Shown here: one piece after another, positions 1 through 8,349 of the stretch
How the letters are laid out: each line of letters starts with the position of its first letter
Numbering within the stretch: the first letter of the stretch is position 1
Assembly: GCA_910575565.1 (NCBI GenBank)
Contig: CAJTFL010000011.1
Span: forward strand, 1-64,000
Origin: Lachnospiraceae bacterium
GTDB lineage: Bacteria > Bacillota > Clostridia > Lachnospirales > Lachnospiraceae
DNA length: 64,000 bases
Direction of reading: 5' to 3'
Program-made: the position numbers and the translations under genes
Notes under the pieces: generated by a model
What the model saw: only the letters and a program-made list of their open reading frames with translations
Told to the model about the DNA's origin: nothing
The model's database searches: none

Positions 1-94
1 TAACCACAATGTCAAGCATGACTGGCTCTTTGACCCCGCAGTGCCGGACAGTTCTCGCCTTATACGAACTGCCCGATATTGCTTTCCGCACCAG

Positions 95-619
95 TTAAGA
101 CGTCAGCCCTCTGAACTTCAACATTTCGAGGCTCAATCGCATTGCAGCCCTGCTTGCTCGCTGTCTACGCTTCGCACCAGCCATTACTGACTGCCACGCA
201 AGACTGAGTTTTACATACTCCGCAACCAAAAAGATGTTTTTCAAATCTTCCTCATCTAATCCACGGTAGACAAACAAATCATCGTGCAGTGGCATTACTT
301 CCTCGATATTTTCGCTTTCAATATGAAATTCTCCTGTGCTTAAATCAATGCCGACAAGAGCATTGCCTGTCTTATAGCTTTTTATATTAGGAAGCACACC
401 TTTGGGCAATTTGTTGCGAGAGAATGCATTCTCTGTGATATTGAGTGCAACTATTTCTTGAAAAGCTGCATCGTTAAATACTTGATGGGCATATTTATTT
501 CTGAAATATTGGTCTACTTCTGTTCCTGTTTTTCGGTTTGGCTTCATCGCTGCATGGTGTGCTTCAAAAATTCGTTTCCACTCTGCAAGCATTTCTGCTG
601 TTGGTTTAACGGTTAGCAT
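95..619 (-). CDS. Hypothetical protein, 174 aa
   Basis: I do not recognise this protein. It opens with a clear ribosome binding site (AGGAGG a few bases before the ATG). There is no signal peptide or membrane segment. The middle holds a beta-rich stretch with GIDLSTGEFH and an acidic region, and the C-terminus is basic and helical (AGAKRRQRASRAAMR), which could touch nucleic acid. It lies left of a run of broken insertion sequences in an AT-richer island, so it is probably accessory DNA. It could be a mobile-element or phage gene; no function is assigned. Confidence 0.55.
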   Translation of the reverse strand: MLTVKPTAEMLAEWKRIFEAHHAAMKPNRKTGTEVDQYFRNKYAHQVFNDAAFQEIVALNITENAFSRNKLPKGVLPNIKSYKTGNALVGIDLSTGEFHIESENIEEVMPLHDDLFVYRGLDEEDLKNIFLVAEYVKLSLAWQSVMAGAKRRQRASRAAMRLSLEMLKFRGLTS

Positions 620-907
620 TTTGTTTCCTCCTCTACAACTTCCGATTGAACAAAATCGCTGCGCGATGGCCTGCCAGGGCTGTGGCGCAGTTTTTACGTT
701 CCTCTAAATAAAAGCAGTGGAAAAATCTTCCGCAATACGGTATTGTTAAGTTACCACACAAAACAATCAAATACGGAGACCTCCACTGCCTATGAATACA
801 ATAACATTTTTTGGTGTCTTCCGCAACCGGAATTATGATCCCAATGCACCTCCCTGGTAAGTAGACGTCACTTTAAACACTCAATACTACTTATCATGGA
901 GGTTTTT

Positions 908-1589
908 ATGTACGAAGATATTTTTGAATCCATCCGCCATGCTGCGGAAAAACGCAACCTTAGAGAACGGACAATTCAACTGTATTGCAGTGATGTCAGC
1001 TATTTCCTGCGCTGCACCAATAAGCCTGTTACTGACCTCACGCTTGAGGATGCAGATGCCTTTCTTACCATGAAACGTCTGGAGGGCAGATCACCTGAAA
1101 CTCATAATCACTATCGTTCCTCTATCAAGTTTCTCTACAAAAGAGTCCTGAAGATTACCTGGGATGACGAGGAAGTCCCTGCCATGAAGCGTCAGCGGAA
1201 TCTTCCAACTGTGCTTACGCCACAGGAGATCCATGCTGTCATTGAAGCGACTGATAACCTTAATTACCGAATACTGGTTTCAGTGTGGCAGACCAAAGGG
1301 CATTCTCTTCCCGAGTTCATGGACTGGGGATTACCTCGACATTTCAAGCGTTAACCAGTTTTTCAAAGCAAGCGCTAAAAAGGCCGGCATAATACGCCGC
1401 GTGTCTTCCCACGCCTGCCGTCACAGTTTTGCCAGTCACTTATTCGAAAACGGGGTGGATATCAAATATATCCAGTCACTTCTTGGCCATGTCGATCCCC
1501 GCTCTACAGATGTATATCTGCATGTAAGCAACAAAACGCTGCTTGGAATCCGCAGCCCTTTTGATGTTTTGGAAGGCGGTGGGTCATGA
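908..1589 (+). pseudogene. Tyrosine recombinase (IS91-associated type), internally deleted
   Basis: Two frames together spell a phage-integrase-like recombinase. The N-terminal part, starting at the ATG at 908 after ATGGAGG, is a SAM-like core-binding domain. The C-terminal part, read in another frame from about 1,275, contains HACRHSFASHLFENG and LLGHVDPRSTDVYLHVS, i.e. the second catalytic Arg, the His and the catalytic Tyr. The segment that should carry the first catalytic Arg (roughly 80 or more residues) is missing and the frame shifts at the junction, so the enzyme is dead. Such recombinases are typically found directly upstream of IS91-type transposases, as here, with a 4-bp ATGA overlap. 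Confidence 0.8.
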
Positions 1590-1776
1590 GCGAAAACTGC
1601 ACGATACAGGATGTGTTTAACCGCTTTTATCCTGACTATGAGAAAACCCATGAACTGTCTGCGGCACAGCAGACAGCAGTTTATCACATCATGAACTGCA
1701 AAACCGGCGCATTTGGTGTCAATGTAAGCGTCTGCGAGGACTGCGGCTGTATTTCCGTCCATTATAATTCCTGGTG
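1586..1776 (+). pseudogene. IS91-family transposase, N-terminal fragment
   Basis: About 60 residues remain. They include the start of the zinc-binding N-terminal domain of IS91-type transposases: helical YPDYEKTHELSAAQQTAVYHI, then two Cys-rich turns (CEDCGC). The start overlaps the recombinase stop as ATGA, so the pair was translationally coupled. The reading frame is cut at about 1,772 by an IS3-type insertion, and the rest of the transposase (catalytic HUH domain) is not found anywhere in the window. It is non-functional. Confidence 0.7.
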
Positions 1777-1850
1777 TTAGTATATAAGTGTGGACAGGAA
1801 AAGTTGAACAATCTATACTATCAAGTGAAAGAGCAAAGGAGATGTTCAAC

Positions 1851-2129
1851 ATGGCGAAGAACCAAAAATCTTACACTCCGGAATTTAAACAGCAGATTGT
1901 GGATCTGTATAATGCCGGAGGAACCTCGTATCCAAAACTGGAACGTGAATATGGCGTAAATCGGAGTACACTCAGCAACTGGGTAAAACAGCTTTCTCCT
2001 ATCAATGTGTCCGAGGAGGAAACCGTTACCCTCAAAGAGTATAAGGCTCTCCAGAAAGAGATCCAGCGCCTTAGAATTGAAAATGAAATCTTAAAAAAAG
2101 CGACCGCCATATTCGCAAAAGAACAATAG
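1851..2129 (+). CDS. IS3-family transposase OrfA
   Basis: This 92-residue protein has the helix-turn-helix of IS3 OrfA (YTPEFKQQIVDLYNAG, YGVNRSTLSNWVKQL), followed by a leucine-zipper coiled coil (EYKALQKEIQRLRIENEILKKA) used for dimerisation. The ATG at 1851 lies 9 bases after AAAGGAG; upstream in-frame starts lack such a site. An A-rich slippery run near 2,093 (TTAAAAAAAG) is where IS3 elements shift by -1 into OrfB. OrfA is intact, but without a full OrfB it cannot transpose the element. Confidence 0.8.
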   Translation: MAKNQKSYTPEFKQQIVDLYNAGGTSYPKLEREYGVNRSTLSNWVKQLSPINVSEEETVTLKEYKALQKEIQRLRIENEILKKATAIFAKEQ

Positions 2130-2358
2130 CTGAGATTGTTTCTTTTATTCAGCAAAACTTAGCCCATTATACGGTATCCCAGCTTTGCAGCGCCTTGAAA
2201 TTCCCAAGGAGTACCTATTACAAAGCTCTGGTTTGTGTACCCTCAAACCGGCAGAAGGAATATAAGGAATTCAGCCAGAAGGTAAAAGACGCTTATGAAG
2301 ATTCAAAGCAGCGGTATGGGGCAGTTAAAATATGCCGTACGCTCAATGGCAGCGGGAC
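2100..2358 (+). pseudogene. IS3-family transposase OrfB, N-terminal fragment
   Basis: In the -1 frame relative to OrfA the DNA encodes the N-terminal HTH_21-like part of OrfB (IAEIVSFIQQNLAHYTVSQL, then PRSTYYKAL, then YGAVKICRTLNG). It is interrupted at about 2,358 by the left end of the second IS copy. The DDE residues of the rve domain are absent, so no active transposase can be made. Confidence 0.7.
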
Positions 2359-2588
2359 TGGTGTTAGTATATAAGTGTGGACAGAAAAAGTTGAACAATC
2401 TATACTATCAAATGAAAGAGCAAAGGAGATGTTCAGCATGGCGAAAAACCAAAAATCCTACACTCCGGAATTCAAGCAGCAGATCGTGGATCTGTACAAT
2501 GCCGGAGGAACTTCGTATCCACAACTGGAACGTGAATATGGCGTAAACCGGAGCACACTCAGCAACTGGGTAAAACAGCTTTCTCCAA
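2359..2588 (+). mobile_element. IS3-family element, copy 2, left-end fragment
   Basis: This is a second copy of the same IS left end, differing from copy 1 at scattered bases. An OrfA start at 2438 (ATGGCGAAAAACC) is followed by about 50 codons. Similarity to copy 1 ends abruptly after AAACAGCTTTCTCC at about 2,587. From there the DNA is the C-terminal coding part of a relaxase on the other strand. The fragment has no right end and cannot move by itself. Confidence 0.75.
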
Positions 2589-3483
2589 TCTTATGTTCTG
2601 TCAAGAAATTCATAGTCTTTGCAGCCAGTTTCAGATTATGGATTTTCGCCCACTGTTCATAGCCCCGACTTTCTTGTGCCTTGATACTGTTTTCAATGTC
2701 GATAAGCAGCGATACGCCGCGCTGCTCTTTGGGAGCTTTTGCTGCCTTTGTGCGTTTGCCCTCTATCCGTTCTCTTATGGCTTCCTCTGTATAATCTGTA
2801 CCGAGAGTTTTCAGACGGGTAAAGCGTTCCTGTCCGGGAGCGCGGCAGGAGATATATTTTCCCGGCTTTATCTCATAACCCGCTGCCTGTAACCGCTGCA
2901 ACAATTCTTCAAAACTTGCTACTTGGGGGATAAGCGTATCAACGGCAATTTTCAGCTTGCCTTTCCAACTTGTACCGACCTTTTCCGCTTGATATTCTGT
3001 ATAGCTTTTTCCCTTGCTGCCTTTACCCGGAACGACAACAGACAGCCCGTTTTCCCGGCACAGCTTATCGCTCATGTTCCGTATGCCGTAGTAACTGCGC
3101 TTATTGGAATTGTACTTATGGTAGTCAACAAAATTGACCGCACAAAAAATGATATGGTTATGGATATGCCCTTTGTCTATGTGGGTAGTTAAGACGTATT
3201 CATGCTGTCCCTTTGTTACCGCGTCGGCAAGCTGCTTTCCGATTTCGTGGGCTTTCTCATAATCTACTTCTCCCGGCTCAAAGGACTGTATCAAATGGTG
3301 GGCGAGATTGTTTCCCTTATCTATGGCTTGTGCAAGCGTAAATCCAAACTCAATATCTGCCGTTTCATAGCTGCACCCAAAGGAGGACACAAGCATTTTC
3401 CCGTCTGTTTTATCCGGGTTTTGAATATAGTCAAGGGCTTTGCTCAACGTGCTTTTAATAGGCTTAATCTTTGTAACCGCCAT
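2458..3483 (-). CDS. MobA/VirD2-type relaxase, 3' end replaced by IS sequence
   Basis: The N-terminal about 295 residues are a relaxase of the PF03432 type, which nicks oriT and stays bound to the 5' end of the transferred strand. An early SFEPGEVDYEKAHEIGKQLA segment is followed by the metal-binding three-His motif HIDKGHIHNHI. The last about 45 codons (from near 2,588 down to 2,458) are antisense IS3 sequence, so the natural C-terminus is lost; related relaxases are usually well over 400 aa. The ATG at 3483 lies inside the mobC 3' end (40-bp overlap), typical of mobCA pairs. The catalytic domain is intact, but function is uncertain. Confidence 0.8.
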   Translation of the reverse strand: MAVTKIKPIKSTLSKALDYIQNPDKTDGKMLVSSFGCSYETADIEFGFTLAQAIDKGNNLAHHLIQSFEPGEVDYEKAHEIGKQLADAVTKGQHEYVLTTHIDKGHIHNHIIFCAVNFVDYHKYNSNKRSYYGIRNMSDKLCRENGLSVVVPGKGSKGKSYTEYQAEKVGTSWKGKLKIAVDTLIPQVASFEELLQRLQAAGYEIKPGKYISCRAPGQERFTRLKTLGTDYTEEAIRERIEGKRTKAAKAPKEQRGVSLLIDIENSIKAQESRGYEQWAKIHNLKLAAKTMNFLTEHKIGESCFTQLLSVLRFTPYSRSSCGYEVPPALYRSTICCLNSGV

Positions 3484-3773
3484 ATCTCCGCAAGCACCCC
3501 CTTTATTTCCTCTATGTCCTCTTGGTAAACGCTGCCTGTCGCATTGACACGCTTTGCAATCTGATTGATGTTGACCCCGATTTTCTGTATCTCTGCTGTC
3601 ATGCCTTTTATATCGCTATGGTCTGTCTGAATGATATACCCGTCAATGGCAATCTTGCGAAGATACGCCGCCATGTTCCGGGTAGGGACAAGCTTCATTT
3701 TCTGTTCAATCAATGCCCTTTCTTCCTCTGTTACATAGAATTTGATTTGTATTTTTCTTTTGCGTCCGTTCAT
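3444..3773 (-). CDS. mobC: Mobilization accessory protein MobC
   Basis: This 109-residue protein starts at the ATG at 3773, preceded by AAAGGAG at good spacing; a longer in-frame start upstream has no such site. It has a basic ribbon-helix-helix-like N-terminus (KRKIQIKFYVTEEERALIEQ) and a MobC core (NINQIAKRVNATG), as in relaxosome proteins that bind oriT and help the relaxase open the DNA. It overlaps the relaxase gene by 40 bp, so the two are co-translated. It is complete. Confidence 0.85.
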   Translation of the reverse strand: MNGRKRKIQIKFYVTEEERALIEQKMKLVPTRNMAAYLRKIAIDGYIIQTDHSDIKGMTAEIQKIGVNINQIAKRVNATGSVYQEDIEEIKGVLAEIWRLQRLSLLKAR

Positions 3774-3795
3774 GCAATCGCTCCTTTCCATTCCG

Positions 3796-3821
3796 AGGGT
3801 TTGGGACACTTCCCAACAAGC
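3796..3821. other. oriT-like inverted repeat
   Basis: Just upstream of mobC lies TTGGGACACTTCCCAA, an inverted repeat with TTGGGA/TCCCAA arms at 3801-3816. Its position directly in front of mobC-relaxase fits an origin of transfer. A related arrangement (TTTGGGATATTTTGTCCCA) occurs at about 56,201 in the second island. The nick site cannot be placed from sequence alone. Confidence 0.45.
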
Positions 3822-4016
3822 AATTTTCAACCGACGCACCGCAGGACGGGAGGGCGAAAATACGGAAAAGGGTACTCTTTTCCTATGCTTGCTACGAAAC
3901 TTTATCCCTTACTACCTACAACACCGGGAACGGCAAATTTGACGAACTTTCCCAAAAGAAAAACGCCGCAATCTGCGACGTTTCAATCACTCTATATAAA
4001 CAAAAACGAGAGAACT

Positions 4017-4376
4017 TTATTCCCCCGTTTCGTCGTTGTTGGCTTCCTCTATTCCTTTTGCAGTAGCAGACAGGATTTTCAAATCTTTTTCGCTCATACC
4101 GTCAAGCATGGTATCGAGCTGACGGCGGCGCGTGGATTTCTCCTGTTCCCGTTCCGGGAAAAAGAACTGGTCTACTGATACATCAAGCAGGGTTACAAGC
4201 TCATATAAAATCTGTAAACTTGGGTGCTGCCCGCTGTTTTCAATGGACGCGATATATCGGGGCGCAATATTCAGCGTATCGGCTAACTGATTGCGTGATA
4301 TTCCCTTTGCTTTTCTTGCTGCTTTAATGGCTTGCCCGAAAGCCTTAAAATCAAATTTTTCTTTGTTCTGCTTCAT
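4017..4376 (-). CDS. XRE-family transcriptional regulator
   Basis: An N-terminal HTH_3 domain (FGQAIKAARKAKGISRNQLA, then IAPRYIASIENSGQHPS) is followed by a short acidic C-terminus. In-frame starts exist at 4391 (TTG), 4382 and 4376; 4376 is chosen because GGGTGA lies about 8 bases before it. Such regulators in mobilizable elements commonly control mob or excision genes. Its promoter region, 4377-4583, is shared with the divergent tetR gene. Confidence 0.75.
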   Translation of the reverse strand: MKQNKEKFDFKAFGQAIKAARKAKGISRNQLADTLNIAPRYIASIENSGQHPSLQILYELVTLLDVSVDQFFFPEREQEKSTRRRQLDTMLDGMSEKDLKILSATAKGIEEANNDETGE

Positions 4377-4509
4377 AGTCATTTCACCCAACTACATTTT
4401 ATATTTCATCTTTCTTTCAAGATATGATTACACATAGCATAGTATTGACTGAAATAGAGCATATTATGAGCGCTTCGATAGGACAGGATAAATACCTTTG
4501 GAATGTATA

Positions 4510-4538
4510 TTGACAAAATTGAGAATTAAGATTATACT
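4510..4538 (+). promoter_or_regulatory. SigA-type promoter of tetR
   Basis: TTGACA at 4510-4515 and TATACT at 4533-4538 are separated by 17 bp, a near-consensus vegetative promoter. The tetR ATG is 45 bp downstream. The candidate operator at 4541-4560 sits right after the -10, where a bound repressor would block transcription. Confidence 0.7.
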
Positions 4539-4540
4539 AA

Positions 4541-4560
4541 ATACATACCGAACGAATGAA
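4541..4560. promoter_or_regulatory. Candidate TetR operator 1
   Basis: ATACATACCG followed by AACGAATGAA lies between the tetR -10 and its start. The same two blocks, ATACATACCG and AACGTATGAA with four extra bases between them, recur at 5307-5330 before the next gene. The shared pair suggests one regulator controlling both transcripts. Confidence 0.5.
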
Positions 4561-4583
4561 TAACGGTTGGAGGTGGTTTTTTT

Positions 4584-5231
4584 ATGGCAAGAAATAAATA
4601 TCCCGAAGTAACTGTTGAGAAAATATTAGAAGTATCACAGCGGTTATTCATGGAAAAGGGATATGACAATACAACTATTCAAGATATTGTAAATGAGCTT
4701 GGTGGACTGACTAAGGGAGCAATTTATCATCATTTCAAATCAAAAGAGGAAATTATCGACGCATTGGGGGAAAAACTCTTTTTTGATAATAACCCGTTCG
4801 TTACCGTTCAGAAGCAGAAGAACTTGAATGGTTTACAGAAAATGCGAGAAGTTATTAAGCTAAACCATGTCGATATTGATAGGACAGAGCTTGGCAAACA
4901 AAGTATTCCCCTTTTGAAAAACCCCCGTTTGTTAGCAGAACTGGCTGACACAAATAGAAAATTGATTGCCCCTCTTTGGTTACAGCTTATTCAAGAGGGG
5001 ATAGAGGACGGTTCTATCCAGACCGAGTATGCAAAAGAACTATCCGAACTTTTGCCCTTACTTACAAACTTTTGGTTAATTCCCTCTGTCTATCCCGCCA
5101 CACCGGAAGAACTGATTTCAAAGTTTGCATTTATCAAATACCTGTTGGATAGTATGAAACTTCCAATTATTGATGATGAAATTTTTGGTATAGTGCAAAA
5201 CTATCTTGAACATCTAAACGTAGGCAAATAA
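4584..5231 (+). CDS. TetR/AcrR-family repressor
   Basis: This is a 215-residue protein with an N-terminal TetR helix-turn-helix (FMEKGYDNTTIQDIVNEL, then TKGAIYHHFKSKEEI) and a helical ligand-binding C-terminal domain. A strong GGAGGTGG ribosome site precedes the ATG. It is followed by a terminator and then the small protein and ABC exporter it probably represses. A shared operator-like sequence in front of both transcripts supports autoregulation and control of the exporter. The inducing ligand is unknown. Confidence 0.85.
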   Translation: MARNKYPEVTVEKILEVSQRLFMEKGYDNTTIQDIVNELGGLTKGAIYHHFKSKEEIIDALGEKLFFDNNPFVTVQKQKNLNGLQKMREVIKLNHVDIDRTELGKQSIPLLKNPRLLAELADTNRKLIAPLWLQLIQEGIEDGSIQTEYAKELSELLPLLTNFWLIPSVYPATPEELISKFAFIKYLLDSMKLPIIDDEIFGIVQNYLEHLNVGK

Positions 5232-5232
5232 A

Positions 5233-5263
5233 TAAAATTGCCTTGAGAAAGGCAGTTTTATTT
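5233..5263 (+). terminator. Rho-independent terminator after tetR
   Basis: A hairpin with arms AAAATTGCCT and AGGCAGTTTT around a short loop is followed by TATTTTC. It separates tetR from the exporter transcript, so the latter needs its own promoter near 5,290-5,311. Confidence 0.65.
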
Positions 5264-5306
5264 TCAATCCAATACATTCATTCATAAGGTATTATTTTTT
5301 GAACTT

Positions 5307-5330
5307 ATACATACCGTTTTAACGTATGAA
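5307..5330. promoter_or_regulatory. Candidate TetR operator 2
   Basis: This contains CATAC (5310-5314) and its inverted match GTATG (5324-5328) inside ATACATACCG...AACGTATGAA, matching the site at 4541-4560. It lies directly before the Shine-Dalgarno of the 79-aa gene. Confidence 0.5.
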
Positions 5331-5341
5331 AGGAGATTATT

Positions 5342-5581
5342 ATGTCTAACTTAGACCAAAAAATCGAAAACGCTGCAAACAAGATTGAAGTTGCCGCAAA
5401 TAAGGCGTGGAAAAAGCGTTCATTCCGCATTGTATCTAAATCGGTATCTGCTGCGGCAGAAATCGGACTGATGATAGGTGCTGCACATTTATCTGAAAAA
5501 GGCTATAAATCAACAGCTACTTGTCTGTTTGCTTTGGGTGCGACAGGGCTTGTTTGTGATTTGATATTTAACAGAAAATAG
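5342..5581 (+). CDS. Small membrane-associated protein, 79 aa
   Basis: The N-terminus is amphipathic and charged (LDQKIENAANKIEVAANKAW), followed by basic residues and two hydrophobic stretches at about residues 40-50 and 58-72. It starts at an ATG after AAAGGAG. Only 14 bp separate it from the ABC exporter gene, so they form one transcript. It might be a partner or stabiliser of the exporter, or the cargo being exported; no cleavage motif such as a double glycine is evident before a mature peptide. Function unknown. Confidence 0.65.
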   Translation: MSNLDQKIENAANKIEVAANKAWKKRSFRIVSKSVSAAAEIGLMIGAAHLSEKGYKSTATCLFALGATGLVCDLIFNRK

Positions 5582-5595
5582 GAGGACACCGCTAT

Positions 5596-7281
5596 ATGAT
5601 ACGATACTTAAAACAATACAAATTTCTGCTTTTCCTTACCGTATTATTTACTGCTATCAGTTCTCTATCCTATGTGTTTATCGCTATCTTGTTGCAACAG
5701 GTTATGGACATTGTAGATATGGGCGGTATGGACGGCTTCATCAAAATACTACTCTTTTCTTTAGCCTACTTTGCGCTTATGGGAGTATTTATGTACCTAC
5801 AATCTTTGTTCAGCAAAAAATTTGTCTGCAAGATTATGAAAGCTGTTCGTTCTAAAACCTTTATGGGAATTGAGAAACACACGATTGAGGATTACTCTAA
5901 AAACAATACCGCAGATTATTTATCTGCAATTACGAATGATGTAAAAATGATTGAGGACAATTTTTTACTTCCTCTCCTGCAAGTCATTCAATACACGATT
6001 ATTTTCATAGCGTCCCTTGCTGTAATGATTTACTTCGACATTATCGTTACGGTATGCGTAATTATTGCAATCGCCATTATGCTTATCGTCCCCAGTCTGT
6101 TCGGAGGACTGCTCTCTAAACGGCAGGACAAATATTCTGATATGCTATCCTCTTTTACAAATCATGTAAAAGACCTGTTATCCGGCTTTGAAATTATCAA
6201 GTCGTACCGAATGAAAAAATATGTCCTTTCACGATTTGAAACAAGTAATGAGGACACGATAAAAGCAAAATATTCAGTTGACAAAGCGATTGCTGCAAAT
6301 GAAGCGGTTTCTATGGTTCTTGCGCTTCTTGTTCAAGTTGTTGTTGTTTTTCTTTCGGCATATTTCATTATTATCGGACGTATCAGCGCAGGAGCCTTAT
6401 TAGGCATGGTGCAGGTTAGCAGTAATCTTGCAAATCCGCTTTTAATCATTTTTAGTAATATTCCTAAAATCAAGAGTATAAAGCCGATTGCACAGAAGCT
6501 AAATGAATTTTCAGATTACAGAAAGCAAGACACAGATACAAAAAAATCCCCTACTTTCAATGAGATGATTTGTGTGGAGGATTTGCATTTTTCCTATGAT
6601 AAAGAAAATGAAGTCATAAACGGTATTTCATTATCCATTAAAAAAGGGAAAAAATATGCCTTTGTTGGTAAAAGTGGCTGCGGAAAATCTACGCTTATCA
6701 AACTGATTGCCGGATATTATTCTGATTTCAAAGGTAATGTTCTGTATGATGAAGATAATCTTTCCATTGTGGATATTGATAAAATAACCGCCTTGTCGTC
6801 GGTCATTCATCAGAACGTTTATATGTTTGACGAAAGCATTTTAGACAATATTTGCTTACACGAAGATTACAGCAAAGAAGAATTACAATCTGCATTGTCT
6901 GATAGTGGCTTATTGCATTTCATTGAGCAAGTACCAAACGGACTTGAATATCATGTTGGGGAAAACGGTAATAACCTTTCCGGCGGGCAAAAACAACGAA
7001 TTGCGGTAGCAAGAGCTTTAATTCGTAAAAAGCCGCTGTTAATTTTAGACGAGGGTACATCTGCTATTGATATGCAGACTGCGTATGACATTGAAAGTAG
7101 GTTGTTGGAAATATCCGATTTAACTTTACTTACTATTACGCACAATATGAGCAAAGATATTCTTGAACTCTACGACGAGATTATCTTTATGGCAGACGGG
7201 AAAATTATTGAACATGGTACATTTGAAACGCTTATTGCTAAACACGCTGCATTTTATGACTTTTACCAACTAAAGAAGTAA
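5596..7281 (+). CDS. ABC exporter, fused membrane and ATPase domains
   Basis: This 561-residue half-transporter has six predicted membrane helices in residues 1-290 and a nucleotide-binding domain with Walker A GKSGCGKSTLIKL (about 357-369), signature NLSGGQKQRIAVA and Walker B LLILDEGTSAID. It resembles small-molecule or peptide exporters acting as homodimers. There is no N-terminal C39 peptidase domain, so it does not process leader peptides. Co-transcription with a TetR-controlled small protein suggests inducible export of a toxic compound. The substrate is unknown. Confidence 0.85.
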   Translation: MIRYLKQYKFLLFLTVLFTAISSLSYVFIAILLQQVMDIVDMGGMDGFIKILLFSLAYFALMGVFMYLQSLFSKKFVCKIMKAVRSKTFMGIEKHTIEDYSKNNTADYLSAITNDVKMIEDNFLLPLLQVIQYTIIFIASLAVMIYFDIIVTVCVIIAIAIMLIVPSLFGGLLSKRQDKYSDMLSSFTNHVKDLLSGFEIIKSYRMKKYVLSRFETSNEDTIKAKYSVDKAIAANEAVSMVLALLVQVVVVFLSAYFIIIGRISAGALLGMVQVSSNLANPLLIIFSNIPKIKSIKPIAQKLNEFSDYRKQDTDTKKSPTFNEMICVEDLHFSYDKENEVINGISLSIKKGKKYAFVGKSGCGKSTLIKLIAGYYSDFKGNVLYDEDNLSIVDIDKITALSSVIHQNVYMFDESILDNICLHEDYSKEELQSALSDSGLLHFIEQVPNGLEYHVGENGNNLSGGQKQRIAVARALIRKKPLLILDEGTSAIDMQTAYDIESRLLEISDLTLLTITHNMSKDILELYDEIIFMADGKIIEHGTFETLIAKHAAFYDFYQLKK

Positions 7282-7340
7282 GCATTTTTAGGGGAAAGCC
7301 GCTGCCGGTTTCTTTTTTAATAACTCATAAAATTTAAAAC

Positions 7341-7360
7341 CTGTCATTTGCTTGTCATGT
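7341..7360. promoter_or_regulatory. TGTCA direct repeats before the WYL gene
   Basis: TGTCAT occurs twice here (CTGTCATTTGCTTGTCATG), about 20 bp upstream of TATAAT at 7370-7375. A TGTCA-type cluster recurs before the GyrI gene. It is a candidate binding site for the WYL regulator encoded downstream. Confidence 0.4.
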
Positions 7361-7394
7361 TTATGTAGTATAATGTAATTGAGAGGAGATTTTT

Positions 7395-8297
7395 ATGGAA
7401 CAGAGCAGATTATTCAAGATAGTGTATCATTTATTGGAAAAAGGAAAATCAACCGCCCCAGAACTGGCTGAAAAATTTGAAGTTTCAATAAGGACAATAT
7501 ACCGGGATTTAGACACGATTAGTGCCACAGGTATTCCGATTTATGCTACACAAGGAAAAGGCGGCGGTATATTCATAATGCAGGATTTTGTGTTAAATAA
7601 GTCCTTATTATCGGAACAGGAAAAAGAACAAATTTTAATGGCATTACAAGGTATCTCTGCCACAGAACATAACCAAACAGACGAATTGCTTATGAAATTA
7701 AGTGGGCTTTTCCAATCCAAAGTTACAAATTGGATTGAAGTTGATTTTTCAGAATGGTATAAAAACACACCTAACTATGACGTATTCAATTTAATTAAAA
7801 ATGCAATTTTCAATCAATACACGATTACCTTTTCTTATTTTGCACGAGAGGGAAATTACTCAAACCGCACCGTTGAACCTATAAAATTGATTTTCAAAAA
7901 TAAGGACTGGTATCTATATGGATTTTGTCTTTTGAGAAATGACTTTCGCTTTTTTAAGCTGACCCGTATAAAAGACTTGGAAATTTCATCAGACACATTC
8001 ATACGCGAAGTAAAGAGTAGCCACGAAATAGAAACGGTAATTAAAAATAAAAATTTTATCCATGCAAAATTGAAGTTTTCTCCAAAGGTTGCATTTCGTG
8101 TATATGATGAATTTACTGACAATGTATCGAAAGATAATCAAGGAAATTTATATGTGAATATTGATTTGCCGGATAATGAAACTTTGTTTAGTTATATACT
8201 CTCTTTTGGGGATAATGTTGAAATTTTAGAGCCTGATTATTTGCGGCACAGTATGAAAGAAAAATTAGCTCTTATGTTGGAAAAGTATATAACATGA
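7395..8297 (+). CDS. YafY-type HTH/WYL transcriptional regulator
   Basis: This 300-residue protein has an N-terminal HTH_11 winged helix (TAPELAEKFEVSIRTIYRDL), a middle linker and a WYL domain (about residues 135-210, ITFSYFAREGNYSNRTVEPI, KNDWYLYGF-like) for ligand sensing, then a WCX-like C-terminus. GAGAGGAG lies before the ATG. It is followed by a GyrI-like ligand-binding protein. Shared TGTCA repeats before both genes suggest it regulates itself and gyrI. It is complete. Confidence 0.85.
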   Translation: MEQSRLFKIVYHLLEKGKSTAPELAEKFEVSIRTIYRDLDTISATGIPIYATQGKGGGIFIMQDFVLNKSLLSEQEKEQILMALQGISATEHNQTDELLMKLSGLFQSKVTNWIEVDFSEWYKNTPNYDVFNLIKNAIFNQYTITFSYFAREGNYSNRTVEPIKLIFKNKDWYLYGFCLLRNDFRFFKLTRIKDLEISSDTFIREVKSSHEIETVIKNKNFIHAKLKFSPKVAFRVYDEFTDNVSKDNQGNLYVNIDLPDNETLFSYILSFGDNVEILEPDYLRHSMKEKLALMLEKYIT

Positions 8298-8325
8298 CAT
8301 AGGTTGTCAAGTTACTTGTGATATT
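8295..8325. promoter_or_regulatory. TGTCA/TGACA cluster before the GyrI-like gene
   Basis: TGACAT (8295), GTTGTCAA (8303) and CTTGTGATA (8315) form a cluster resembling the one at 7341-7360. It overlaps a plausible -35 (TTGTCA) of the gyrI transcript, so a bound regulator could repress or activate it. Confidence 0.4.
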
Positions 8326-8349
8326 CTATCATTGTAAGGAGGTGCTTTT

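Larger units (their letters stand above)
1772..2358 (+). mobile_element. IS3-family element, copy 1, right part lost
   Basis: The left end begins near CTGGTGTTAGTATATAAG and is followed by OrfA and the start of OrfB. The element stops at about 2,358, where an almost identical left end starts again. Copy 1 therefore keeps its left end and about 580 bp but has lost the DDE catalytic core and the right terminus. Both copies are preceded by the same few bases, consistent with a second insertion into the first, or with recombination between two copies. Confidence 0.75.
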
